Positions 24,065-34,603 of a stretch of 34,748 nucleotides of DNA are shown piece after piece. Origin of the DNA: Ichthyophonus hoferi (Eukaryota; Opisthokonta; Ichthyosporea; Ichthyophonida; Ichthyophonidae); NCBI GenBank assembly GCA_002751075.1, contig NAOQ01000086.1, positions 21,244 to 55,991 on the forward strand, given 5' to 3'. The notes below the pieces were generated by a model, which saw only the letters and a list, made by a program, of their open reading frames with translations, did not search any database and was not told where the DNA came from. How positions within the stretch are numbered: position 1 is the first letter of the stretch; every line of letters begins with the position of its first letter. Both the position numbers and the translations under genes were made by a program.

Positions 24065-27000
24065 ATGGATAAAATTAAGAAGATGGAGGTAAAATTTGAG
24101 CAGGGAGATTCAAAATATTTTGCCAACTCAAAGAAAGGTTAGTACTATTGTCATGGTAACATCGCATTTATGTAGAAGGATGGAGACACATGTGGTAATG
24201 ATCTGGCAACACAACCAATCACCACTATGAGCTAGTCTTTTAAAGGATGTTTAATTATTTCCTCCTTACCCCTTACCCAATCAATGGACCCCTCGGGACA
24301 GTGTCCTTGTCACTTAACAACAGTCAGGGTACCATATATAAGGTTACCTTCTTACACGCTATTGGTTGTTAATACAGGGGAGATATACGAGTTGAAGGCA
24401 GAGCTCAACAGCGAGAAGCCTCAGAAGAGAAAGGATGCAGTGAAGAAGGTCATTGCGAGCATGACGTTGGGGAAGGATGTGAGCTCCCTCTTCCCCGACA
24501 TCATCAACTGTATGCAGGTACCCCTCTTGCCTTATATGGTTTATTGTCACAGTTCTCATTGGGGCCTTCCTTGATGTGGAAGGAGTAGAGTAGGGTCAGA
24601 GACCTAGAATAGAGCACCAGGAGAGGCTAACCTCTGGGAGGGGATAGGCCCAGGCGGACAGTCTGGAGATGAAGAAGCTGGTCTACCTCTATGTGATCAA
24701 CTATGCGCGCAGTCATCCCGACATGGCCATCTTGGCCATTAGCACCTTTCAAAAGGCAGGTTTATTACTGTTAACCTATTACCTCCCTCTTTACTTGGCC
24801 TACCACACATGTTTCTCTCCTACCGCGTTTCTTCTCTCAGGCCTGGCGGTATATATACACTAGGTAGTGACTGGGGCTCACAGGATGCTATGGACTCCAA
24901 CCCTTTGATTAGGGCCCTGGCCATTCGTACTATGGGGTGTATTCGCGTGGAGAAGATTACCGAATATCTCTGTGATCCGCTCCGTCAATGCCTCAGGGTA
25001 GGTAGCGTTATGTGTAGGTGGGTACTGCTACCATTGTCAGAGAGTAACCAGGATGGGGTTCTAGGACGACGATCCCTATGTGCGAAAGACAGCAGCTGTA
25101 TGTGTGGCCAAACTGTTTGACATCAACTCCAAGCTAGTGCAGGACCAAGGGTTCTTAGGAGGCCTGCAGGAGCTGCTGTCCGACTCTAACCCCATGGTAG
25201 GGGGAATTCCCTTAGTGTGACAGGGGAGGAGAGGATGGGGAGGGGGTCACAGGGCAGACTTATCACAAAGGAGAGAATATTCAAGAGATAGTAATAGAGA
25301 AATGATAGCTAAAGGGTGTACATTAAGAATCTTTCATATGATTGGCTGTAACCAAGGGGTTGGTTGCTAGGTAGTGGCCAATGCTGTGGCCGCCCTGTTG
25401 GAGATCCGAGATTGCTCGGAGGGGGATGTCCTGCAGCTGACCCCAGCCATAGTCAACAAGCTGCTGGCGGCCCTGAATGAATGCACGGAGTGGGGCCGGG
25501 TGTTTATTATGGATCTCCTCTCTACCCTAGAGCCCCAGTCCTCTAATGACGCCACCAGCACCTGTGAGCGCATTTCTTTGCGGCTGCAGGACAACAATGC
25601 CGCCGTGATCCTCTCCGCTATCAAGGTGAGTGTGGCGGGTCATAAGGAAGAGACTGGGTTGGCCCTTACACTATACGTCATCTCTGAGACGCTACATGAT
25701 ATGATGTCATTCATGGTGCCCGTACCGGGCTCTAGAGCCAGTGCCTATCTTGTATTCTTCCTCTTCTAGATGGTATCTCATACAGGGTGGTTGCTAGGTC
25801 CTCCTAAAGTATATGGAATACTGCTCGGACGTCACCTTCCAAGAACAACTGGTCAGAAAGATGGGCCCCCCATTGGGTAAGGCCTTTTTTATATTATATT
25901 GCACCAATTACTGCAGCCATATAGTGGATGGGCGAGAGAGTGAGAAAAAGGGTTAATCTAACCAATAGTAGGCCATAGAGTTAATGTAGGTGACCATGTG
26001 GGTAAAGGAGGCCTGTTAAGTGTAGGGGAGGGTATGGAGGAGATGGGAGGGTAGGGGTGCCACAGCTAAGGGGTTGGTGTTTCCCCTAGTGACTCTACTG
26101 TCTTCCTATCCGGAGATACAATACATGGCCCTCCGTAATATTAGTCTAATTATTCAACGACGACCCGAGATTCTACAAAATGAGATGAAGGTAGGAGGGG
26201 GGTTCCTTGCTACAGACCATAAGGAGTAGAGGGTAGATGGTGTTTGCAGCACACTCAGCTCTCTCGCTCTCTCTTTGTTTGGTTGTATTATTGTATTCTT
26301 GTTTGGATATATAGCGGTAGTATACACGATAGAATACACCCCCTGCTAGCCTATGTATAGTCGGGCTATATCCTGCTAGGTAGGGCCACCTTTCACACTT
26401 TAGGGGCTATTAAAGGGGTGGTAGTGGTATGCTGACCGGGGGGCGGGGCTAGGTATTCTTTGTCAAGTACAATGACCCTGTATATGTCAAGATGGAGAAG
26501 TTAGATATTATGGTGCGCCTAGCTTCACAGCAGAATGTCAGCCAGGTTTTAACCGAGTTAAAGGAGTACTCTACCGAGGTAGACGTGGATTTTGTGCGCA
26601 AATCTGTGCGGTCTATAGGCAAGTGTGCCATTAAGATCGACTCCGCCGCCGAGCGCTGCATACAGACCCTCTTAGACTTGATACAGAGCAAGGTCAACTA
26701 TGTAGTACAGGAGGCTATTGTGGTCATTAGAGGTATGCCACTAATGACTGGGTTGTGTTTGTTTTTAAGCTACTGCTTTGTTATTTTGAGTGATATGCTG
26801 ATGGTGTGGGGTGGACTCACATAACGGCCTAATGATATCTACCCAATCTTATTTGCTAGATATTTTCCGCAAGTATCCCAACCGGTACGAGTCAATCATT
26901 GGCCAGCTGTGTGAGAATCTCAACACCTTAGACGAGCCTGAGGCCAAGGGAGCCATGATATGGATTATAGGGGAGTACGCCCCCCGTATAGACAATGCCG

Positions 27001-30000
27001 ACGAGCTGCTGGCCTCCTTTGTCAGTGGCTTCCAGGGTAGGTACATAGACCTAAATAGAGAGGTACATGGCCTATAGCGGGGGTGGGGGTGGGGGTGGGG
27101 CTAGAAGTCCTCCTATGTGGGATGTGGGTGTAGCTCTAGCTCTGTTCCTGTATAGGGTCCCCTAACTGGAAAGGGGACTGCAGAGGAGCCTGCCAATGTA
27201 CAGTTGCAGCTATTGACAGCTAGTGTCAAGCTATTTCTCCGCAAGCCCCAGGGTACACAGGACCTTGTACAAAAGGTGCTAGCCCTGGCCACCCGGGACA
27301 GTGATAACCCTGACCTCCGTGATCGTGGCTATATCTACTGGAGGCTGCTCGCCACCGATCCTGCGGCTGCTAAGGCAGGTGTCATTGCCATTGATAGGAG
27401 ACAGGCCAATCAAAGGACACTAAACTCATACATATTTTTGGGGAGTAGGCCGTAGTTCTGGCTGATAAGCCACTCATCTCCGAGGTCACAGACAACTATG
27501 ATGCGTCACTATTGGATGAACTAATAGCCAATATCTCCACTCTATCTTCTGTGTACCACAAGGTGAGGGTCCTACCATACCACGTGTACATGTTGTATTC
27601 AAGGCCTGCAGTGAGAGTGGGCCAGGGGACTAATTCAGTGGCCTGGTGTCCCTCCCGCAGCCTCCTAGTTCCTTTATTGATACTCGCCTTGCTTCTTCTC
27701 GCCAACGTAAGCTAGCTCCCAGACGGCAAGCGTAAGTGGTCTCTCTCTTTGTAAGGGGTGTGGTAGACCTTAAGGTTTCTCCCCATATAGAAGGTATATA
27801 CAGTTATGTGGGTCAAGGGCATGCCCCATACTATATATATGTTGTAGTGTATATATCTCTAGGTCAGTCTAGGGGAGGTCGGTAGCACAGGGTTAGGAGG
27901 AAGTTCTAAGGGAAGGTTGGGAGGTAGTGAACAGGAGGAGGAGGACAACGAGCCTATAGTGAAGCAACCCGTGAGGCAAGTGGCTGACACCAGGCCTGCG
28001 TCTACGATGAGTGGTAGGAGGGGTCATAAGGGAGGATGGGGGGAGGGGGCAGGGCGGGAGGCTAACCAGTATATCTCTAGTCCTTTCAGACCTGCAAGGT
28101 GACCTCTTAGGCCTAGACCTTAACGACAGGCCCCAGGACATATTGGGTGGGACACACTTGGCAGGGGGCCTGGATGACTTGGTGGGCGGCTCTATGACAC
28201 AGCCTAGTATGTTACTATGTTATTATATTACTATGCCTCCCTTCCCCTCTTATCACCCCCCGTCCTTAGTTACAGTCCTACCCACTACCTAGATAGACTA
28301 CGTCATAGTATAGCTACGTCACATTATAGCCCTTCTGCTCTATCTTGCCCTCCTGGTACGATGTTCTATTTTTGGTTGACTAATATAGGGCTCTTACCAG
28401 GTATGCCTGGGGTACCCGCTGACATGTACGGGAGTAACCCCTATGGGAACTATGGGCAGCCTAGTGGCAGTGGAGGGGGAGGGCCCGTAGACGACAGTGA
28501 GCTCTTCAATATTGCCATGCCACGCGGGGGCTACGACTATACTAGCCCTAAGATGTCCTACCTGGCCGCCCAACAGGTCTGTACCAAGACTACATGAGGC
28601 TAGGGCCTGCAGAGCAAGCACTGACGGCAGGGGGTGGCAGGGCAAGGGCATGGAGATCAGTGGACGGTGGTCAAGGGCCAATGGCAAGCCAGTGCTTGAT
28701 CTTGAGATTAACAATAAATCATTGCAGCCTCTAAGTGGGTTTGCCATTCAGTTCAACCGCAACAGGTAGGTTGCCCCTGACAACAAGCCATACCCTACAC
28801 CAAGGAGGAAGGGTGGGGTCATGACACTAATCCCATCACATTGTGTCACAGCTTTGGACTGACCCCGGGGAACCAAGTCAGCTTCCCTCCTGCAATTATG
28901 CCAGCCATGCCCGTCACAGTCAAGGTACTTGACTACCGTATTGGCTTTCTTCCTCTCCCTCAATCTTATAAAATATATTGCTAGCTTGCGGCCAGGGCCT
29001 TATACTATGCCATATATTTAGATATCTATACATATTATAGACATTCCGCCTAGAGCTGCCTGCCAATGAATGGGCCGAATTGGGCATTAGTAATGTGGAA
29101 GTGGTAGTTGAGATGAGGCAGAGAGACCTAGAGGGAGGAGGGGGCTAACACAGCATGCTCTGCAGATTGTTATCAATACCACCGGAGCAGTACAGCGCAC
29201 CACCCCTCTTAATCTCCTGCAAGGTGGGTAATGATTGGGGGTCCTACGGGATAGAAACAGTGTGGGGCTGATAGGGTGAGGGTGACAGTGGCCGTCAAGA
29301 ATAATGTGGATGTGTTTTACATGGACTGCACTTACCCTACCCATATCTTGTTTACCGAGGATGGCCTGATGGACACGGCCCTCTATCTGCAGGTAAGGGC
29401 CTGTACCCTGCTAGCCTGGGGAAGAGGAGGGTATTCAGTATATGGGTGGGGTGGGCGGTGGGGGTGATGATTACTAACATAACGACTGTAGGCCTGGGGC
29501 CAGGACCTTGCCGAGGACAAACAAACCCACCATACTCTTACTGGCGTGACCCTGACCCCAGAAGGCGTGGACTTACGTCTTAGTGCAAATAACATCTTTG
29601 TTGTCGCTAAACGCAACATTGAGGGCCAGGTGAGAGTTCATTACAGGAGAGGAGAGAGTACAGCTAGAGGGTGTATGGGAATGTTAGGGCAAAGGAAGGG
29701 AGAGGGAAGGAGAGATATAGTCTAGTCAGCCATTACTAACAGGGCTGTGTACAGGACTGGTGGTATTTGTCAGTAAAGTATACCAACAACATCTGGGTTC
29801 TTATGCAACTTTCCATGACTCCTGGCTCATCTCAGGCCCTTCTATGTAATGGTCACCCCCTACCATCTTTTTATCTGTCGTTATATATATATACCCTACC
29901 CACCTGTTTTCTGCTGTCCTTAGCCCCTTGGTCATTGACCTCTGTCACTCTTTATCTTGCATGTTTTCCCATTATGGCGGACATATGCATGCACAATAGC

Positions 30001-30171
30001 GCTGGAGTGATGAACACTGAGGGTGACCCCTTCCCACCTGGTACACACATACACGGTATGGTATGAATGATAGGACTGACCGGGTGGGTTTGTCATGCAG
30101 CCATCAAGACACAGACTACAGACGTAGCGCCTTTGGTCTTTGAGGCCCTTAACGACATCCTACATTCATAG
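24065..30171 (+). CDS. AP1B1/AP2B1: AP-1/AP-2 complex subunit beta (beta-adaptin), 24 exons, complete
   Basis: Beta-adaptin is a large subunit of clathrin adaptors at the trans-Golgi/endosome (AP-1) and plasma membrane (AP-2). Exons: 24065-24137, 24378-24517, 24654-24755, 24884-24997, 25065-25196, 25371-25625, 25798-25876, 26090-26190, 26453-26732, 26860-27036, 27184-27374, 27449-27562, 27661-27731, 27868-28013, 28090-28206, 28401-28576, 28641-28765, 28852-28924, 29041-29103, 29166-29223, 29289-29392, 29492-29629, 29755-29851, 30101-30171. They join into 998 aa without a break. The trunk (about 1-590, e.g. [20 protein letters not shown]) is nearly colinear with human beta2. The hinge carries a clathrin box (DLLGLD). 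The ear begins near 757 (KGMEISG) and keeps the ligand-site W (QAWGQD) and Y (QDWWYLSV). One gene probably serves both complexes, as in many invertebrates. Compared with human, the N-terminus and hinge are longer. Confidence 0.97.
24756..24883 (+). other. GC-AG intron 3 of beta-adaptin
   Basis: The reading [12 protein letters not shown] matches human SFVK|DCEDPNPL residue for residue only if the intron begins AAAG|GCAGGT and ends CACAG|GAT. The nearby GT (GCAG|GTTTAT) would shift the frame. This is direct evidence for a GC donor. Confidence 0.8.
27079..27100 (+). repeat. G-quadruplex-type G tract in intron 10
   Basis: Four G runs of 5, 5, 5 and 4 separated by single T residues lie on the coding strand inside intron 10 (27037-27183) of beta-adaptin. 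This is the textbook pattern for a very stable parallel quadruplex in DNA or pre-mRNA. Confidence 0.85.
27375..27448 (+). other. Probable GC-AG intron 11 of beta-adaptin
   Basis: The donor would be TAAG|GCAGGT, the same context as intron 3, joining [11 protein letters not shown] and keeping the human length (TAKEVVLSEKP). A GT-AG alternative (GCAG|GTGTCA to CCGTAG|TTC) is also in frame but drops one residue. Confidence 0.5.
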
Positions 30172-30420
30172 CCTAGTAGTCAGCAGATCGTAGAACAGTA
30201 GGCATTAAAAAGGAGATATTCTGTATATTATATGAGAGAGTCTGTCTGCAAGGACTGTTTATGATGAAGTATAGGAGCCTCTATGGCTATTGTAATGTTG
30301 TGGGGTCAGGCCAAGGAGTAAAAGAATGTACACACAACAAGGAGTTTATAACCTTTGTACAGGTTATGGCCAAGTACACTTTGGTGCCTGTCGTTGGCAT
30401 TATTATTTGCCTTTGCAAGG
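30172..30420 (+). terminator. 3' flank of beta-adaptin with ATTAAA
   Basis: ATTAAA at 30204-30209, 33 bp past the stop, is the nearest poly(A)-signal-like hexamer. No AATAAA is close. The rest of this stretch shows nothing else. Confidence 0.4.
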
Positions 30421-30908
30421 TCAAATATTAGTCCGCCCCCTCTGCTGGCAGTAGTCTCTACAATGATGACATGTATATATACTTATATACGTGCCTCTTA
30501 TACCAGTTATAATCCTTGCCATTGTATAGTTCTCAATACAGAACTGGGCGTACAAAATTGGACTGGCTTACCCTGCATGACGTCTATCACACGTCATGTT
30601 ACATTGTTTTTGTAGTTTTAAACAAGGACCGAGTCCGAACTTTCTCTCACAGCACTGACTATACAATATGAGCTTTCCAATACGAATAGCCAACCCCAGC
30701 CACCCATACACATAAAAGCTTACCGATTACATGACCCAATTAAAAGTAGTGCATTCTTGTGCTCATTATGGTCTGTCCAATTATCTTGTAGCAGATATGG
30801 GGTTACGGTCCTACCCTGGATGTCTTGTCCATGCACAGACTGTGAGGGAACTAAAATGATGATAGTTGGGGGCTCCCCAGTGATATGTGTGCATTCATTC
30901 ATTAGCAT
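30421..30908 (-). CDS. Tentative small cysteine-containing protein, 3 exons
   Basis: Exons 30908-30724, 30658-30572 and 30457-30421 on the - strand join in phase into 102 aa. Both donors are GTAAGC and both acceptors end TAG. The first exon reads ITGEPPTIIILVPSQSVHGQ and ends KNALLLIGSC. The second is cysteine-rich (CNRQCCERK, GPCLKLQKQC, MTC), and the third adds DYCQQRG before TGA. That independent exons each add cysteines and stay in phase is mild support. No family is recognised, there is no obvious signal peptide, and it may be chance. It would be tail to tail with beta-adaptin. Confidence 0.33.
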
Positions 30909-32233
30909 GTGATCGATTAGGAGATAAGATACAGGTTTTCATGCCATTTGGAGGTAAAACACTAGATAGTTTGTAGTCCTATACGCAGTCAAGGACCTAA
31001 TTAATATGGTTGATTGATTGATCACATTACAGTTTTACTATCACCTCTATCTAGTGTCCGTTAGGACCATGGAATAACTGACTGTAATCAATCTATACAG
31101 ATTCTTGGCAAACAATAAGCCCACCTCACTTTATCTCTAAATCAAAAAGGATACTAAATCATACTAACCTATAAATGCAAGAATTAATTAGTTAACCCAA
31201 CCCCTGGGTCAGACAGGCAATAGCAGGCTACTGTATCTATATTGAGATATAGTCATACCATAATTATAGAGACGTTTACACATGGTGTTCCTGAACACCG
31301 TTGACAAGATAGCCCTTAGTACAATAAGCAAACGTGCCTAGAGACTAGATGAAAGGAACATACCATACCTATCCTCGACAAGTTCTGTGATACAATAATA
31401 AATGATTATTTTCACTACAATTATAAATGGTTCACTACTAATACTTGTAGAATCCAAGAATGAAACGACTAGAGCTTTGAAGAGAATACTCCCACAAACA
31501 ACAACAAAGGAACAGGATGCATATAAACCACAAGCTACAAGGGAAATTTTTGAGAGGACAAAGGGACCCACACATTAAGGGATTAGTCTGCAAGAAAGCA
31601 CAGCACAACCCCTGGAATATTAGGATAAACCCCTTAAATAGGGAGCATCAAGTTTATTAATCTTAGTTCAGACTAGGGAAGAAGCACATGACCGTATCCA
31701 TGATAACCACTAGCCAGTCATAATAGGCCAATAACTAGATATACACCGACATGAGGAATTCTTGTACATAACTGACTTACACCTAGTCTCTATCCAGCCA
31801 ATATAAGGGTGGGCTTGAGAAGTAGAATGCCAAAATAATTATAATAAAAAAGGACCTTTATTATTGCCATACATTACTATTTCTTTATGATTTGATACCC
31901 TACCTTGGTTGCCATATCACCACCTTTCAAATGAAATATTCTCCAACATGAGGTCGGTTACCAATAATATATTTGTCTCTAAACTAGATTCCAAACAGAA
32001 TTAAAATAACATAAAACACATGTACTAACATGGTGTGACAACCATAAAGTAAATAGGCCAGTACCTCCCTTCGATTGGGTCCTTTCAGACCTCCTCAGCT
32101 AAACATCAACCATATACAATATAAAACTCCATGATGGTTGCAAATATAGAATATAGGCACTGCCTGTATCATACAAGGATGTATAATCCTAGCAATCTAG
32201 ATCAAGTTCACCTATGTGATATACACCATTCTT
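30909..32233. other. AT-rich spacer
   Basis: A - strand open frame at 31338-31571 lacks an ATG and is T-rich and hydrophobic, as expected by chance. Nothing else is recognisable. The 3' UTR of SART3 should lie at the right end. Confidence 0.4.
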
Positions 32234-34577
32234 TTATTTCTTCTTCAACAACATGGCCTTAAAGTCACTCTGGGTCATCGCCTTGGTAGGTTCTGGAGCC
32301 TGGCAAGTCAAAGGAGAGTTAGATAGGGCAGAGTATGTGTACCAGATCTCTGACCCAAGACATGCCCTGCATATGCAACACTATAGCCTATCGGCAAGCC
32401 ACACAGCCCGTCTCCCGCACCAACCATAAATTCAGACAATAATGCATGCACATATTGCTGCATAAACTGGGTGCCCATCCCCTCCCTCCTTACCCCATCC
32501 TCCTTCTTTGGGGCGGTGTGGGATGGCAGAGCAACTAAAGGGCCCCCTACTCTAGAGCCGAGAGAGGGCTTCTGGGTGGTATGGGGCCGAAGCACTCGAG
32601 GCATAAGGCTAGTGGTCGTGGCAAATGAGTGTCCACCCCTGCCGCACAGGGAGGTTAGATGCAGCCCCCTCACACAGAGGCCTCTATACAATGGGTCTAC
32701 TTACCTTGGGCCAGATGTCAGTCTCCCATGGTCTCCCTCCACGCGACTAATGGTTCCAGCCTGGTCCTATAGCATAGCTGTTAGTGCGGGCAGACCCCTA
32801 AACTGCACTACAATATACATATATATACATACAGCAATAACATAAATATATTACGTTAAAGAAACAAAAATATACAGAGAAAAAAGGTAAGATCGAAAAT
32901 AAAGGAAGAGTCGAGTAAAGCGACATAAATAGATAGGCATATATATACGGAGAGAGGTGATAGGCAGAGGACGCACCAGAGACTGTCTGCTGGGGGGATT
33001 AGAGATAGCCACCTTGATATTGTTATCACCCACCAACCTGCCATCCAGTACCAGGGCTTCCTTTGCATCTGCCTGTATGTCAATAGGCTGTTAGGCCAGA
33101 GCTACAGGCTAGTGTGTAGAGAGGTCCGTGGGACTATCACAGGTTGTACGTTATATATATATGCCCAAGGAGGGTGGAGCAGGAGATAAAGGACAGAGAC
33201 AAGGCCCACCCGTAGGAAGGCTATGCCCCCCACCTACCTCATTTTCAAATTCCACATAGCAGTATCCACGGTGCTTGCCATACTTGTTAGTCACCAGACG
33301 GACCTGTTTGATAGCCCCATACTACCCCTCTCCCTCAGTATAGTGCATGTTTTCTTGCCAGCCATATCTCTTTGGCTCCTCCCACCTTATTGGTTCTCTA
33401 GGCCGTTACCAAGATATATACCTACCACACCACACTTAAACCCATCCCCATGACATTCATCTAATCATATCCCCTCTAACCGCACTCTCTACATGTACGT
33501 ACCGGCCTGAAGAGGTCGTCCACCTGTTGCTGGCTATACTCCTTGGGCAATTCCTGCCCCCTCCCTGTGTTATCTCCTATTGACGAGTGCTAGGCCGCCT
33601 AACCCTATTCTCTCCCAATACTTACCGCTACAAACAGAGTCTTGGGGTCTTCCTGCTTAGGGAAGCGGGGTTTCTGTAGAGGCAAAGAGTCAACACCAGA
33701 CCAAGGGCCTACATGCCTGTGTCTGCCCTACTATACCCCACCCTATCCTATCCTATTCTATTCTATCCTACCCTACCCTATCCTACCTACCCTCTCGGTA
33801 TCTTCCTGGTGATGGTTGATAAACATAGGGCGAGTGCCCAGCAGCTGGCGGTCCATGGCCAAGGCTGGAGCCACAGAGGCCTGGAGCACCCCAGTGTTAG
33901 AACCTCTCTACTCCAAGAGTCTACCTATAACCTTATACAGTATACCTATAGCCTTATATAGCATACCTATAGCCTTACATAGTATACCTATGACCTTATA
34001 TAGTATACCTATAACCTTATATCGTATACCTATAACCTTATATAGTATCCCTATAGTCTTACACAGTATACATATAGCCTTACATAGTATACCTATAACC
34101 TTATACAGTATACCTATAGCCTTACATAGGATACCTATAACCTTATATAGTATACCTATAGTCTTACATAGTATACCTATAACCTTATATAGTATACCTA
34201 TAACCTTACATAGTATACCTATAGCCTTATATAGTATACCTATAACCTTATATAATATACCTATAGCCTTACATAGTATACCTATAACCTTACAGTATAC
34301 CTATATAAATACACCCCCTACCCAAGTACAGGTACCCACCTCGTCTACAAACTCGACGTAGGCATATCCCTTGGACTTCCCCTGCAGGTTTCTAACCAGT
34401 CGTACCTCCTGGACCTTGCCAGCCTAACCTCCTCCCATCAGAAACCACCCCTCTACCCCTCTCCACAGCTAGGCTTTAACATACCTGTTGGAACACCTCC
34501 TGAAGTTGGGGCTCATCCACTGAGTACAGTAGATTGCTAACAAACACTGTCTTGTCTTTATTCTCCGCCCTGTCTCC
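32234..34577 (-). CDS. SART3: SART3 C-terminal half: two RRMs and C-terminal Lsm-binding motif; 5' exons beyond window
   Basis: SART3 (Prp24-like) recycles U4/U6 snRNP by re-annealing the snRNAs in the nucleus. Exons on the - strand are 34577-34485, 34423-34340, 33880-33791, 33673-33626, 33553-33503, 33321-33238, 33072-32977, 32766-32705, 32638-32494 and 32299-32234, giving 272 aa. RRM1 has RNP2 TVFVSNL and RNP1 KGYAYVEF, and ends MDRQLLGTRPMFI. RRM2 has TLFVAEL, HRGYCYVEF and NNIKVAISNPPSR, a near-diagnostic SART3 phrase. The tail MTQSDFKAMLLKKK matches the conserved C-terminal motif (human MSNADFAKLFLRK) that contacts the Lsm2-8 ring. The HAT-repeat N-terminal half must lie to the right of the window. 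The seven upstream exons are all multiples of three with phase-0 introns. AATAAA overlaps the stop codon. Confidence 0.95.
33741..33790 (-). repeat. CCTAT-type pentanucleotide repeat at a SART3 5' splice site
   Basis: Degenerate CCTAT/TCTAT/CCTAC units fill the intron side of the donor of SART3 exon 33880-33791. Read on the coding strand, the donor GTAGGTAG runs directly into GGATAG-like repeats. Confidence 0.75.
33924..34299. repeat. 21-bp minisatellite, about 18 units, inside a SART3 intron
   Basis: About 17 full 21-bp units (consensus CCTATARCCTTAYATAGTATA) and one 19-bp unit lie head to tail. Units mainly differ at the fifth to seventh positions (ATAACC, ATAGCC, ATAGTC) and at TATA versus TACA, partly alternating. 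Each junction holds GTATAC, a palindrome. The array lies within the 459-bp intron 33881-34339. Confidence 0.95.
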
Positions 34578-34603
34578 CTGACTTATCAGGCATCTATCCC
34601 CCA

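Noticed and set aside
27037-27183. Alternative splice choice for beta-adaptin intron 10 (extended exon to 27060, acceptor before GGTCCC)
   Set aside because: In frame, but it adds about 24 residues absent from the family; GTAGGT to CTGCAG gives an exact-length match instead.
32471-32845. A 124-codon + strand frame
   Set aside because: Antisense shadow of two SART3 exons with clear protein similarity on the other strand.
33816-34361. A 181-codon + strand open frame with repeating LYSIPIA-type heptads
   Set aside because: It is the 21-bp minisatellite read in the one frame without stops, antisense to SART3 and covering one of its exons.
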